64,000 nt of DNA from Crenothrix polyspora (GCF_900163755.1 NZ_FUKI01000119.1:62001-126000), one strand, 5' to 3'. Counted from the stretch's first letter, positions 46,232 to 56,399 are shown. Notes: a model not told the origin generated them from the letters alone. Program-made: numbers and translations.

Positions 46232-47323
46232 ATGGCATTGTATTGCGGAATTGTTGGTTTACCGAATGTTGGCAAATCGACCTTATTTAATGCGCTCACT
46301 AAAGCGAAAATTGCGGCAGAAAACTACCCGTTTTGCACGATTGATCCAAATGTTGGCGTTGTACCCGTACCTGATAGCCGATTAGAGGCGCTTTCGGAAA
46401 TTGTGAAGCCAGAACGTATTTTGCCCACCACAATTGAGTTTGTTGATATTGCAGGTTTAGTGGCCGGTGCGTCTAAAGGTGAGGGTTTAGGGAATCAATT
46501 TTTGGCTAATATCCGCGAAACCGATGCTATTGCGCATGTGGTACGTTGTTTTGATGATGATAATGTTATCCACGTTGCTGGAAAAATCGACCCTATTTCT
46601 GATATAGAAGTAATTAATACTGAATTGGCATTAGCCGATATGGCTTCGGTTGAAAAAGCCTTATTACGCGCCACCAAATTATCTAAATCGGGTAATAAAG
46701 ACGAGTTACTGAAAAAATCTGTACTTGAACGTATTTTTACCCAGTTGGATGCAGGACAGCCTGCACGCGCGTTAGATTTAAGCGATGAAGAAAAATTGCT
46801 GGTGCGAGATTTGTGTTTGTTGACGATTAAACCGGTTATGTACATTGCTAATGTGCAAGATGATGGCTTTGAAAATAATCCTTTGCTGGATAAAGTACAA
46901 GCCCATGCCGCACAAGAAGGCGCGATGGTTGTGCCTATTTGTGCCGCGATAGAAGCGGAAATTGCCCAGTTAGATGATGATGAGAAGAAAGAATTTTTAG
47001 ATGATTTGGGGCTTGCAGAGCCAGGGTTAAATCGCGTTGTCAGAGCCGGTTATAGCTTATTAAACTTGGCGACTTATTTTACCGCCGGTGTTAAAGAAGT
47101 TCGAGCATGGACAATTCCGGTGGGTGCAACCGCACCGCAATCGGCCGGCGTAATCCACACCGATTTTGAACGCGGCTTTATTCGTGCGGAAGTTATCGCT
47201 TATCAAGATTTTTTAAGTTACAAAGGTGAGCAAGGCGCAAAAGATGCCGGAAAGTGGCGTTTAGAAGGCAAAGACTATATTGTAAAAGATGGCGATGTCA
47301 TGCATTTTAGATTCAATGTTTGA
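46232..47323 (+). CDS. ychF: redox-regulated ribosome-binding ATPase YchF
   Basis: Obg-family P-loop NTPase that hydrolyses ATP and binds ribosomes. The 363-aa protein has G1 [22 protein letters not shown]3 [27 protein letters not shown], and a C-terminal TGS domain ending in [17 protein letters not shown]. Length and motifs equal E. coli YchF (363 aa). It is transcribed toward tRNA-Met, about 50 bp away. Confidence 0.97.
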   Translation: MALYCGIVGLPNVGKSTLFNALTKAKIAAENYPFCTIDPNVGVVPVPDSRLEALSEIVKPERILPTTIEFVDIAGLVAGASKGEGLGNQFLANIRETDAIAHVVRCFDDDNVIHVAGKIDPISDIEVINTELALADMASVEKALLRATKLSKSGNKDELLKKSVLERIFTQLDAGQPARALDLSDEEKLLVRDLCLLTIKPVMYIANVQDDGFENNPLLDKVQAHAAQEGAMVVPICAAIEAEIAQLDDDEKKEFLDDLGLAEPGLNRVVRAGYSLLNLATYFTAGVKEVRAWTIPVGATAPQSAGVIHTDFERGFIRAEVIAYQDFLSYKGEQGAKDAGKWRLEGKDYIVKDGDVMHFRFNV

Positions 47324-47375
47324 CAAATTAAGAGTGGCTATTTATAATTCCGGTTCTTCATAAAGGCCTGTCTAT

Positions 47376-47452
47376 GGCGATGTAGCTCAGTTGGTTAGAG
47401 CACGGGATTCATAACCCCGGGGTCGGTGGTTCAAATCCACCCATCGCCACCA
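47376..47452 (+). tRNA. tRNA-Met(CAT), elongator type
   Basis: A 77-base cloverleaf with encoded CCA. The acceptor GGCGATG/CATCGCC is fully paired including G1-C72, which rules out the initiator. The D arm is GCTCAGTTGGTTAGAGC, the anticodon loop TTCATAA and the T arm GGTGGTTCAAATCCACC. The anticodon stem CGGGA/CCCCG carries an A31-C39 mismatch. Ile2(CAT) is less likely because the body matches the elongator Met pattern. It borders the polysaccharide cluster. Confidence 0.95.
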
Positions 47453-47639
47453 TTCTAGATATTAATACACTGTATCTATCTCACGTTTTATAGTTTTTGT
47501 ATACAATCACACAATCAGTAATAACATTATAAATCTGGGTATGTAATACGCTTTGGTTAAATAAGGTTGGCGTATTTCAACCTGTGTTTTAGCGGCGTAA
47601 GTTAACAACCTATTGTGGACATTTTTGTATCGACACGGC

Positions 47640-49100
47640 ATGCAACCATTAAAAACCCTACTTAACAGCAGTTTTGCGCGTAGCGTATTGGCGTTAGTGG
47701 GCGGTACTGCAATGGCGCAAGCGCTTAATGTATTGGCATTGCCGTTATTGACGCGGCTTTATTCTCCGGCTGATTTTGGTGTGCTGGCGGTGTTTGTCGC
47801 GTTGTTCGGGATGATTTCAATTGTCGCGTGTTTTCGCTATGAGATTGCTATTCCTTTACCAGAACGTGATGAAATTGCCGCTAATCTACTGGCCTTGTCT
47901 GTGCTGTGTCTGGGCGGGGTAAGCCTATTGGCAATTGTGCTGGTCACGTTATTTTCTGCCGAAATCGCAACGCTCATGCAAGCGCCTTTATTGGCGCAAT
48001 ACCTGTGGTTATTGCCGATTGCTATTATGGCAACCAGTGGTTACGGGATTTTTCAGTTTTGGGCAACCCGTAAAAAAGCCTTTACTCGCATTGCCCGTAC
48101 TCGTATAGAACAAGCGCTCTGCGGCGTAAGTACGCAGGCCACTTTGGGCTGGTACGGTTTTGGTGCGTTAGGTTTAATTGTCGGGCACATTGTAACCAAT
48201 GGTGCAGGTGTTTTAGGCTTAGCAAAACGTGCTTACAACGACGATAAAGCGGTTTTAGCACATGTCAGTTATGCACAGATAAAGTCAGTGGCTTGTGAAT
48301 ATTCGCGCTTTCCTAAGTATTCAGCGTGTGAAGCTTTAGCGAATTCAGCCGGTATTCAAATCCCCATTATTTTAATTGCCAGTTTGGCCACCCATGCCGA
48401 AGCCGGTTACCTGATGCTGGCCATGCGTGTTATGCAAGTGCCGATGAGCTTGATTGGTGCATCCATTTCTCAAGTGTATTTTTCGCGTGCGGTAGAGGAG
48501 CACAGAAACGGCACATTGGGTGATTTTACTGCCAATGTCATTGGCAAGCTTGCTAAGGTGGGCATTGGGCCGATGATTTTTATCGGCATTGTTTCGCCCA
48601 CGGTGTTTGGTTTTGTGTTTGGTCTGCACTGGGCAAGAGCCGGTGAACTGGTGGCATGGATGACCCCGTGGTTCGTGTTGCAATTTCTTGCTGCACCTAT
48701 TTCCATGTCGTTACACGTTACGGCTAATCAGCGCACTGCTTTAGTATTAACGTTGTTTGGGTTAATGCTGCGCGTGTCATTGCTGTACGTGGGTGCTGTA
48801 CAATTTAACGGATATGCTTCGGAAGGCTATGCGCTGTCCGGTTTTATTTTCTATTGGGTTTGTCTGGGGGTTTTTTGTCGTATTTCTCAGGTGTCGGTAC
48901 GGCGTTTGTATGACGAGTTAAAGGCCGCCGTACCGATAATAGTAGTAGCGATAGTTTTAGCGCTGTGTTTAAAATACGCGGCGTTATTATGGTTTCTGGT
49001 GGATGGCGGGCATTTTTCTATTGCACAGACAGTTATAAGTATTTTTAATAACTTTGAAAAATACTTGCTATCTTTTTATCAGTTATTATTGGCGTTATAA
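47640..49100 (+). CDS. Wzx-type polysaccharide flippase
   Basis: Start taken at ATG 47640; an in-frame TTG lies 27 bases upstream. 486 aa with 12-14 hydrophobic helices. The N-terminus SVLALVGGTAMAQALNVLALPLLTRLYSP is the signature of the oligosaccharide flippase (MOP/RfbX) family. FGVLAVFVALFGM and CFRYEIAIPLPE follow. It would flip undecaprenyl-linked repeat units across the inner membrane. It is the first gene after tRNA-Met and heads the surface polysaccharide cluster. Confidence 0.9.
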   Translation: MQPLKTLLNSSFARSVLALVGGTAMAQALNVLALPLLTRLYSPADFGVLAVFVALFGMISIVACFRYEIAIPLPERDEIAANLLALSVLCLGGVSLLAIVLVTLFSAEIATLMQAPLLAQYLWLLPIAIMATSGYGIFQFWATRKKAFTRIARTRIEQALCGVSTQATLGWYGFGALGLIVGHIVTNGAGVLGLAKRAYNDDKAVLAHVSYAQIKSVACEYSRFPKYSACEALANSAGIQIPIILIASLATHAEAGYLMLAMRVMQVPMSLIGASISQVYFSRAVEEHRNGTLGDFTANVIGKLAKVGIGPMIFIGIVSPTVFGFVFGLHWARAGELVAWMTPWFVLQFLAAPISMSLHVTANQRTALVLTLFGLMLRVSLLYVGAVQFNGYASEGYALSGFIFYWVCLGVFCRISQVSVRRLYDELKAAVPIIVVAIVLALCLKYAALLWFLVDGGHFSIAQTVISIFNNFEKYLLSFYQLLLAL

Positions 49101-49146
49101 AATAATTACTTATTTGAGGCTGTTGATACGCTTAAGGAGCAACGGA

Positions 49147-49737
49147 ATGTTTAATTTACATAACATAGTTAAAGCTAATCAAGCACTCATCTTGCCGGTG
49201 TTGCTAGGCGGTGCAAAATTTTTTTATGATGGAAAATACCTGACAGGTCGGCATTTTGATAATTCATTTATAGGTTTAAGATGGGTTTTACGTGCTATCT
49301 GGCGGCAAAAAATACTGGGTTTTAATCGCCATATCCCGTGGCCATGTGGGTATACCGCCTGTATTTCCAACCCAAAAAATATTACTTTTCATCCCGATGA
49401 TCTGGGTAATTTTCAATCGCCAGGCACATATTTTCAAAATTTTAGTGGCCATATTACCTTAAAGCGCGGTTGCTTTATTGCACCTAACGTTGGCATTATT
49501 ACTGCCAATCACCGGATTGGGGATCTTAAAACCCACGAACGCGGCAAAGACGTAGTGATTGGTGCAGATTCATGGATAGGCATGAATGCTGTTATTTTGC
49601 CAGGTGTTATACTGGGCGATCACACTGTTGTGGGGGCAGGATCTGTGGTCACCAAAAGCTTTCCTGAAGGTAATGTGCTTATTGCCGGCAATCCTGCAAA
49701 AATCATCAAAAAACTAAACGATTCAGAAGGCGTATGA
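49147..49737 (+). CDS. hexapeptide-repeat acyltransferase
   Basis: Start at ATG 49147, with AAGGAG about 10 bases upstream; the open frame continues upstream inside wzx. 196 aa. The C-terminal half shows the left-handed beta-helix: CFIAPNVGIITANHRIGDL, VVIGADSWIGMNAVILPGVILGDHTVVGAGSVVTKS and PEGNVLIAGNPAKIIKKL. This matches O-acetyl- or N-acetyltransferases of the LbetaH superfamily that decorate polysaccharides. The catalytic His is in ITANHRIG. A short truncated gene overlaps its stop. Confidence 0.9.
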   Translation: MFNLHNIVKANQALILPVLLGGAKFFYDGKYLTGRHFDNSFIGLRWVLRAIWRQKILGFNRHIPWPCGYTACISNPKNITFHPDDLGNFQSPGTYFQNFSGHITLKRGCFIAPNVGIITANHRIGDLKTHERGKDVVIGADSWIGMNAVILPGVILGDHTVVGAGSVVTKSFPEGNVLIAGNPAKIIKKLNDSEGV

Positions 49738-49856
49738 CGCAGCTTAAGAAAATTTATTATTGCCGATATACTTTATTGGGCAATTATATTTTTGCTAGCG
49801 CAGATGCGCCCATACAAGTAGGTGATCACACCATGGTTGCGATATGCGGTGGTTGA
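49734..49856 (+). pseudogene. truncated gene remnant overlapping the acyltransferase stop
   Basis: A 40-codon frame starts at an ATG that overlaps the previous TGA (ATGA). It reads MTQLKKIYYCRYTLLGNYIF and then ASADAPIQVGDHTMVAICGG before a TGA. The coupling and codon pattern suggest the start of a real gene, perhaps another acyltransferase or sugar-modifying enzyme, cut off after codon 40. No continuation is seen in other frames. Confidence 0.45.
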
Positions 49857-50343
49857 TCAGTCGTTTGTTGAGGTTATTGCGTGTTAGCGAGTAATCTTGC
49901 TAAAGTGGTCAAAGTTATTTGACCGCAACTAAAGTTGCTAGATTTACCCAGACTTATCGTTATATGGGCTATAAAAAAATGCTCGAGGACACAGCTAACG
50001 CGTCGAAATAAGCCAAAAAATAACTTAAATTTAATGGGGATGGTTTAAGCGCCTGAAGCTAACAGTTTTAGTAAAAAAATGATTGCTTTCAGAGAAATCA
50101 ACTTAAAAGCGCGACAAAAATAATAATACTCAACCCAGTTTACATTTTATCCCAGTTTAGTTGATAGCTGATTTCAGCTACTTTTTAAAATAAAACGCAG
50201 AACATAAAATGCTCAATATTAATTTATCGATTGGTATTGTTGTTTTGTATGCTAGCTTGGCACATGATAAGTTTTTCTGTGCAAGTTTAAAATTTTTACC
50301 TCCCTTGTGGCTTTAAAAAATCTGTCATTCCACCTGCTAAAAA
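49857..50343. other. gene-free gap inside the polysaccharide cluster
   Basis: 487 AT-rich bases. Two small adjacent hairpins stand out: GGTCAAA-GTTA-TTTGACC (49907-49924) and GCAAC-TAAA-GTTGC (49925-49938). Together with the truncated gene at 49734 this looks like the scar of a deletion or lost insertion. Confidence 0.45.
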
Positions 50344-51594
50344 ATGAATAAAAAAACCATATTGTTTCTTTCCGCGTTGGATTTTAAAGATAAATCCATA
50401 CAAGTAATCAGAAAAACCCCTGAAGCCTATGCTGACGCTGGCTGGAATGTACATTATGTCGTTGGCCGTGATGAGTCACGGCATGGCAATTATTTTTATG
50501 AAAATATCATTGAATGTGCAGGCGTAAAAGCCTATCGCTTTAAATGGCCATTGCAAGGGCTGCGTGATCGCATTTCTTCGCGCGTGCCTTTATTGCTGCT
50601 AACACGGTTAATCAGTTTATTGGTTATATTTAAATTGGCGTGGCACGGCGCTAAAATCTTGCGAACCACAAAAGTTGATGTGGTTTATGGTTATGAAATG
50701 CAAGGCGTTTTAGCAATGAATGTGCTAAGGCTGTTAAGGTTGACTCAAGATGCCAAGAAAATATCAAGGTTCCAAGGTGTTTTTTATATAAAAGAAATGC
50801 TTAATGCTAAGCAATATCGTCGAATTTTTTTCAATATCGACACATTTCTAGCACTCTGGTTACCCTCTCAACTCTGTATCATGACTAATGATGGTACGCA
50901 GGGAGATAAAATATTAACAAAAATTAAATCAAGAAATTTAAGTGCTTTAAAATTTTGGGTAAACGGGGTGGATCGACATACGCCTGAAACTGAGCAAGTG
51001 CAACAAATAAAGCATGCGTTGCAATTAGCTGAAGAACCCATTTTTATATCAGTCTCTAGGCTCGTTCCTTGTAAAGGTGTTGATAAAACGATAAAAACAC
51101 TTTCTATTTTAAAAAATAGCCATAACATAAAAAAATTTAAATGCTTGATTCTAGGTGAGGGACAGGAAAGAAAAAATCTTGAGGATTTGGCTAAACACTT
51201 AGGTTTATCGGAGAATATTCTTTTTATGGGTTCGGTTTCAAATTCAGTAGTAAAAAATTATCTTGAGTGTGCGGATTATTTTATCAGTACCTATGATTCA
51301 TCTAACGTCGGAAATCCACTTCTTGAGGCGATATCTGCTAATAAAATTATATTTACACTTAACAATGGCGATACAGGTGATTGGATAAGTTCTGGCATCA
51401 ATGGTTTTATTTACGATATAGATGACACTCTTTTAACGGCAATGGCAAAAGATATGTTTAATGTCATTCAGGACAATAAGTTACGTGCAAAACTTATTGA
51501 AGGCGTAAAAAATACCGCTGCTACAAAATTATGGTCATGGGATGAGCGATTGAAGGCTGAAATCAATGCCGTTGACAGCTTGTTTATTCAATGA
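50344..51594 (+). CDS. glycosyltransferase (GT4-like)
   Basis: 416 aa GT-B fold. The acceptor half has DAGWNVHYVVGRDESRHG, and the donor half has EPIFISVSRLVPCKGVDKTI, KCLILGEGQERKNLEDLAKHLGL and ENILFMGSVSN. GNPLLEAISANKIIFTLNNGDTG corresponds to the GT4 E-x7-E motif. It is AT-richer than the flanking chromosome, as is usual in transferred polysaccharide genes. The stop overlaps the Wzy-like start (ATGA). Confidence 0.85.
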   Translation: MNKKTILFLSALDFKDKSIQVIRKTPEAYADAGWNVHYVVGRDESRHGNYFYENIIECAGVKAYRFKWPLQGLRDRISSRVPLLLLTRLISLLVIFKLAWHGAKILRTTKVDVVYGYEMQGVLAMNVLRLLRLTQDAKKISRFQGVFYIKEMLNAKQYRRIFFNIDTFLALWLPSQLCIMTNDGTQGDKILTKIKSRNLSALKFWVNGVDRHTPETEQVQQIKHALQLAEEPIFISVSRLVPCKGVDKTIKTLSILKNSHNIKKFKCLILGEGQERKNLEDLAKHLGLSENILFMGSVSNSVVKNYLECADYFISTYDSSNVGNPLLEAISANKIIFTLNNGDTGDWISSGINGFIYDIDDTLLTAMAKDMFNVIQDNKLRAKLIEGVKNTAATKLWSWDERLKAEINAVDSLFIQ

Positions 51595-52949
51595 AAAGGC
51601 AATTGGATTCACTGGTTAATTTATTTTTGGTCTCTGCGGTGCTCGGATCTGGTTGTGGCTATTCACACATGTACTTGTTTCATATTTGCCTGGTGCTCCT
51701 AATCGGCACTTCGGTTATATTATATTTATGTGGTGTACAACAACTTTTTATCAAGCCCAAAATACTTTCGTCATACTTTTTTTTAGTGATGATTTGTTGG
51801 TATACATTAGGTTTGATGTGGTCAATTGAACCGTCCTACACGTTGCAGTATCTTGTTTATATCATTCTTGGTGTTGCCATTGTCTATGTCATTGTTGGGC
51901 GTGTTGTTTCGGAAGAAAGCTACCAATCGATCTATGATGCACTCAAGTGGGTTTTTTTAGCAGAAGTTGTTATTGCCATTTTGGAAGTTTTTACTCCTTT
52001 TAGATTGCCGACCTCGCCATTTTCAGAATATGCGTCCCTATTTGACAGAAAGGCAACGGATTTTGAATTATTTGAAGCAGATACTGTGGCATATTTTAAA
52101 AATATGCCAACTGCATTTCATGGCAATCCAAACAACTTGGCGGTAGTGATGGCAACAATTTTACCTTTTTTTCTTTTTTATCCTCGTCTGCTGGTTAAAA
52201 TACTGGGAACTTCTCTGGTATTGATGATTATTATTATGGCGGGCTCACGCGGGGCTTTTATTGGCGCAGTCTTTGGCATTGTTTTGTATTGGGCGCTCAC
52301 CGATTTTAGACGCATTTTAGTGTTAGCTGTGTTTGGCATACTGGCCTCTTTTTTATTGGTCGCCAGTATCGATAAACTAAAAAGGTCTGATAATATGCGG
52401 GTTGTGGAGTTTGCGTATACGGCTGATGTGTTAATGGATTATGCCAGTAACGACAGTAAAAAAGACGATAATAGTGTGTCAATCAGACAAGGTTTAATAA
52501 AAAATGGTCTGGATGCGCTGTACGCTAGCGGTGGACTTGGGGTTGGTGGTGGTGGTAATCAAGCGGTTCAGGAAAGCAAAGGCGGTAATGGTGCTGAAGG
52601 TGAAATCTCTGCCATGCATAATTTTTGGATAGAGATACTGGTTGAATCAGGTGTGGGATTTTTCCTGTGCTTTGTTGCATGGTATCTGACAATGTGTTTT
52701 AAATTATTTTTTATTTATATAACAACGACATCCGATTTTTTTAAATATCAGGCAGGGGCTTTGTTGGTTTCTTTTGCTATTTTTAGTGTGGCCTGTATTT
52801 CGGCAAGTTCTGTTATATACCATTTACCTATGTGGATTATGTTTGGCATGGCATTGGCTTTAATCAATCTTTGGTATAATCCCTATCCAATGGCGTGGTT
52901 TGTTGAGAATGAATCTCTGCCACATAAAAACACAATGGAAATAACATAA
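51591..52949 (+). CDS. O-antigen polymerase/ligase-like membrane protein (Wzy/WaaL family)
   Basis: 452 aa with about 10-12 hydrophobic helices. The segment MAGSRGAFIGAVFGIVLYW is the family's conserved SRGA motif. A periplasmic loop of about 80 residues rich in Asp and Gly (GGLGVGGGGNQAVQESKGGNG) precedes HNFWIEILVESGVGFFL, also a conserved feature. In this setting it should polymerise repeat units after Wzx flipping. It overlaps both neighbours. Confidence 0.85.
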   Translation: MKRQLDSLVNLFLVSAVLGSGCGYSHMYLFHICLVLLIGTSVILYLCGVQQLFIKPKILSSYFFLVMICWYTLGLMWSIEPSYTLQYLVYIILGVAIVYVIVGRVVSEESYQSIYDALKWVFLAEVVIAILEVFTPFRLPTSPFSEYASLFDRKATDFELFEADTVAYFKNMPTAFHGNPNNLAVVMATILPFFLFYPRLLVKILGTSLVLMIIIMAGSRGAFIGAVFGIVLYWALTDFRRILVLAVFGILASFLLVASIDKLKRSDNMRVVEFAYTADVLMDYASNDSKKDDNSVSIRQGLIKNGLDALYASGGLGVGGGGNQAVQESKGGNGAEGEISAMHNFWIEILVESGVGFFLCFVAWYLTMCFKLFFIYITTTSDFFKYQAGALLVSFAIFSVACISASSVIYHLPMWIMFGMALALINLWYNPYPMAWFVENESLPHKNTMEIT

Positions 52950-54061
52950 TGCGCGTTTTGCTATTGTCGGCTTCACTGAATCCGCACACCATTAAGTGGG
53001 TGCGCTCACTGGCGGCATCGGGTGTTGAGGTGTGTTTGTTTGGTTTAAATGCTTGTCCACCAGATACTTATGCGGACTACCCCAATGTTAAGCTTATTTC
53101 ATTGGGTATTGACACCCAGATTATACGAACCAAGCACGGCAGTTATCAGAAATTGCGTTATTTACAGGCGCTGCCCATGCTTAAACAAGCCATTAAAGAC
53201 TTTAAACCCGATATTGTACACGCGCATTTTGCCACCAGTTATGGTTTATTGGGTGCGTTGAGTGGCTTTCATCCCTTGGTATTATCGGTATGGGGCGGTG
53301 ATGTATTTGATTTTCCTAATGCGTCCTGTTTGCATCGCTGGTTGCTTAAATTTAACTTGCGCCGCGCTGATAAAATTTTATCTACTTCGCATGTCATGGC
53401 AGAGGAAACCTGGAAATACACCTCAAAACCTATTGAAATAACGCCGTTTGGTATTGATTTGACCGTTTTTAAAGCTATGCCCGTTACCTCGTTGTTTGCG
53501 CCACAGGCTATTGTCATCGGCACGGTAAAAGCCTTAGAAGAAATGTACGGCATTGAGTATTTAATTCGGGCTTTCCATCTAGTGCGTACCCGTTACCCGC
53601 AATTACCGTTAAACTTGCTCATTGTTGGCGGTGGCTCATTGGAGCAAAGTCTTAAAGCACTGGCTCATGAATTAGCGTTGGATGATTGTGTGATTTTTAC
53701 TGGCCGTGTACCGTATGATGACGTACCTAAATATCATAATATGCTCAGTGTTTCGGTGTCGGTGTCTAACCGCGAAAGTTTTGGCGTTGCTATTATAGAA
53801 GCCAGTGCTTGCGAAAAACCAGTTGTAGTAAGCAATGTGGGCGGCTTACCCGAAGTTGTTGAAGATGGCGTTACTGGCATTGTGGTAGCGCCGCGAGACG
53901 TTGCTGCTACCGCCGCTGCGATAGAGCGTTTGATACTGGATGAAAATTTATCAAAAACGCTAGGGCGTGCAGGACGTGAGCGCGTACAACGTTTATATGA
54001 CTGGCAGGTGAATGTTTCGCATATGCTAACTATTTATCAAGAATTACTAACGCGCACATGA
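52949..54061 (+). CDS. GT4 glycosyltransferase
   Basis: 370 aa. The N-terminal half has MRVLLLSASLNPHTIKWVRSL, PDIVHAHFATSYGLLGAL and PLVLSVWGGDVFDFP. The donor half has LPLNLLIVGGGSLEQSLKALA, CVIFTGRVPYDDVP and the E-x7-E motif FGVAIIEASACEKPVVVSNVGGLPEVVEDG. It transfers an activated sugar to a lipid-linked acceptor. The start overlaps the polymerase stop by one base. Confidence 0.92.
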   Translation: MRVLLLSASLNPHTIKWVRSLAASGVEVCLFGLNACPPDTYADYPNVKLISLGIDTQIIRTKHGSYQKLRYLQALPMLKQAIKDFKPDIVHAHFATSYGLLGALSGFHPLVLSVWGGDVFDFPNASCLHRWLLKFNLRRADKILSTSHVMAEETWKYTSKPIEITPFGIDLTVFKAMPVTSLFAPQAIVIGTVKALEEMYGIEYLIRAFHLVRTRYPQLPLNLLIVGGGSLEQSLKALAHELALDDCVIFTGRVPYDDVPKYHNMLSVSVSVSNRESFGVAIIEASACEKPVVVSNVGGLPEVVEDGVTGIVVAPRDVAATAAAIERLILDENLSKTLGRAGRERVQRLYDWQVNVSHMLTIYQELLTRT

Positions 54062-55137
54062 AAATTATTACTGTTCTTGGCGCTAAACCCCAATTTATTA
54101 AGGCCGGCAGTGTCAGTCGTGAGATTGAACGTCAAAAAAGTTTAGGCGCAGATATTCAAGAAATTATTATTCATACAGGGCAACACTACGATGCCAATAT
54201 GAGTGATGTATTTTTTGAGGAAATGCAGATCCCTAAACCGGACTATTTTCTGGGTATCGGTGGTAATACGCACGGTGCTATGACAGGGCAAATGCTAGAG
54301 AAAATTGAAGCGATTTTGCTGCAAGAAAAACCCGACTGGCTGATGATTTACGGTGACACCAATTCCACGCTCGCAGGTGCTTTGGCTGCTGCCAAGCTGC
54401 ATATCAAAATCGCCCATGTAGAAGCGGGTTTGCGTAGTTTTAATACAAAGATGCCGGAAGAAATTAACCGTATTTTAGCTGACCGCATCAGTACTTTGCT
54501 TTTTTGTCCCACGCCTGTCGCGCTAGCAAATCTTGCGGCGGAAGGTGTTCAGCACTGGGGTGCAAAGGTTGTATTATCCGGTGATGTTATGCAAGATGGC
54601 GCTCTGTTTTATCATGATTTAGCACAAAAACCAGACCCGCTTACCCAGCTGACTGATTTTGTACTGTGCACCTTACACCGAGCAGAAAATACTGATGATA
54701 TTAAACGCTTAAGCGGTATTGTCGCCGCATTAAACCAAATCGCCGAAATGCGTCAAATTATTTTACCGTTACACCCAAGAACGCGGCAAAAACTGGCTGA
54801 AATGGAAAATATAAAAATATCTTCTAAAATTATTTTACTAAATCCGCTCGGTTATTTAAATATGGTCTATCTTTTAAAGCACTGTGCTTTGGTGATGACA
54901 GACAGTGGCGGCTTGCAAAAAGAAGCGTTCTTTTTTCACAAACCTTGCATCACCTTGCGTGACGAAACGGAGTGGGTAGAATTGGTTGAACACGGTTACA
55001 ATGTGTTAGTGGATGCTGATAAAGAGATTATCCTTAATGCCTATCACAGTGCAAAATTTACAGAGGATTTTAATGTCAATCTTTATGGCGAAGGCAAAGC
55101 CAGCGCACGGATTGTTTCGGAGTTAGTTAATTTTTAA
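54058..55137 (+). CDS. wecB: UDP-N-acetylglucosamine 2-epimerase (non-hydrolysing)
   Basis: 359 aa. TVLGAKPQFIKAGSVSREI, IHTGQHYDANMSDVFFEEM, HVEAGLRSFNTKMPEEINR and MTDSGGLQKEAFFFHKPCITLRDETEW are the family motifs, including the catalytic His/Asp/Glu set. It makes UDP-ManNAc from UDP-GlcNAc. Related FnlC acts in UDP-L-FucNAc synthesis, which the next gene's similarity to WbuB would favour. FnlA and FnlB are not present, so the product is uncertain. Confidence 0.93.
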   Translation: MKIITVLGAKPQFIKAGSVSREIERQKSLGADIQEIIIHTGQHYDANMSDVFFEEMQIPKPDYFLGIGGNTHGAMTGQMLEKIEAILLQEKPDWLMIYGDTNSTLAGALAAAKLHIKIAHVEAGLRSFNTKMPEEINRILADRISTLLFCPTPVALANLAAEGVQHWGAKVVLSGDVMQDGALFYHDLAQKPDPLTQLTDFVLCTLHRAENTDDIKRLSGIVAALNQIAEMRQIILPLHPRTRQKLAEMENIKISSKIILLNPLGYLNMVYLLKHCALVMTDSGGLQKEAFFFHKPCITLRDETEWVELVEHGYNVLVDADKEIILNAYHSAKFTEDFNVNLYGEGKASARIVSELVNF

Positions 55138-55216
55138 AAATACGCGATTAATTGCTATTTGATATTCACGCTTTAAAAGATTTTGCACGTATTTTTAGAC
55201 AGATGGTTACTATATT

Positions 55217-56389
55217 TTGAAAATAGTCTTGCTGAGTTTTTATTACACGCCAGATTTGTGCGCAGGGTCATTTCGCGCTGCTGCTTTAATTAATGCCTTA
55301 CTTGAACAATTACCAGAAAGCGCACATATTGAAGTGATTACCACACTGCCTAATCGCTATAATAGCTTTAGTCATGTCGCGGCTGAGCTTGAAGAATCGC
55401 CACGATTGACAGTGCGGCGTATTAAATTACCTAACCATAAAAGTGGCATGGTTGATCAAACCAAGGCTTTTATCACCTTTGCTTATTATGCGCTGCGTGC
55501 GGTGCGTGGTAAGGATTATGATCTGGTTTGTGCCACCTCGTCTCGATTAATGACCGCTACGCTGGGTGCGTTGGTGGCGCGCTGTAAAAAAATACCGTTA
55601 TATCTGGATATCCGAGATATTTTTGTTGATACGCTGCAAGAAATTTTACCTGGAAAAAAAGCCGGGTTCATCGTGGCTTTTTTCGCACGAGTAGAGCGCT
55701 GGACAATTGGTTCTGCTCGTAAAGTAAATTTAGTCTCAGAAGGCTTTAAAACCTATTTTGAAGAACGTTACCCTGGTCAGCAATTTTCATATTTCACTAA
55801 TGGTATTGATCCAGAATTTATAAATATTCCGCAGCATGATACTTGTGTCAGCCAGCATGTCATGCCGTTAACCGTAACGTATGCCGGTAATATGGGCGAA
55901 GGTCAGGGTCTACATACCGTGATACCTGAGTTAGCTAAACATTTTGAAGGACGACTTACGTTTCGATTGATTGGCGATGGTGGCCGAAAAAAAATACTGG
56001 AACAGCGTTTAATGGCATTGTCTTGCACTAACGTTGAATTACTCGCGCCGATTAAACGTGAACAATTGTTACAAGAATATAACAATGCGGATATTTTGTT
56101 TTTACATTTGAGCAATTATGACGCATTTAAAAAAGTGTTACCGTCAAAGTTATTTGAGTATGCCGCAATGGGAAAGCCCATTTGGGCAGGTGTTTCTGGT
56201 CATGCAGCAAACTTCGTCCGCCACGAAATAGATAATGCTGTCGTTTTTCATCCAGGTGATGTTACTGAAGCCGCACAGGTATTTGAGACTTTAGTTTTGG
56301 GTTATCATAACCGCGCTGATTTTATAAAAAAATTTTCCAGAGTTAGCATTATGCGTAGCATGGCTGCTGATATCGTGAGCTTATTATGA
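55217..56389 (+). CDS. glycosyltransferase, WbuB-like
   Basis: 390 aa with a TTG start at 55217; no in-frame ATG is nearby. The N-terminus KIVLLSFYYTPDLCAGSFRA, then KIPLYLDIRDIFVDTLQEIL and FSYFTNGIDPEF resemble WbuB-type aminosugar transferases. MPLTVTYAGNMGEGQGLHTVIPEL and PSKLFEYAAMGKPIWAGVSG form the GT4 donor site. It probably adds an N-acetylated aminosugar to the repeat unit. 79 bp separate it from wecB. Confidence 0.87.
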   Translation: MKIVLLSFYYTPDLCAGSFRAAALINALLEQLPESAHIEVITTLPNRYNSFSHVAAELEESPRLTVRRIKLPNHKSGMVDQTKAFITFAYYALRAVRGKDYDLVCATSSRLMTATLGALVARCKKIPLYLDIRDIFVDTLQEILPGKKAGFIVAFFARVERWTIGSARKVNLVSEGFKTYFEERYPGQQFSYFTNGIDPEFINIPQHDTCVSQHVMPLTVTYAGNMGEGQGLHTVIPELAKHFEGRLTFRLIGDGGRKKILEQRLMALSCTNVELLAPIKREQLLQEYNNADILFLHLSNYDAFKKVLPSKLFEYAAMGKPIWAGVSGHAANFVRHEIDNAVVFHPGDVTEAAQVFETLVLGYHNRADFIKKFSRVSIMRSMAADIVSLL

Positions 56390-56399
56390 GAGGTTTTAA

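Noticed and set aside
47376-47452. tRNA-Ile2 (CAT, lysidine) as an alternative
   Set aside because: The body sequence and acceptor stem match elongator tRNA-Met better. The A-C stem mismatch does not favour Ile2.
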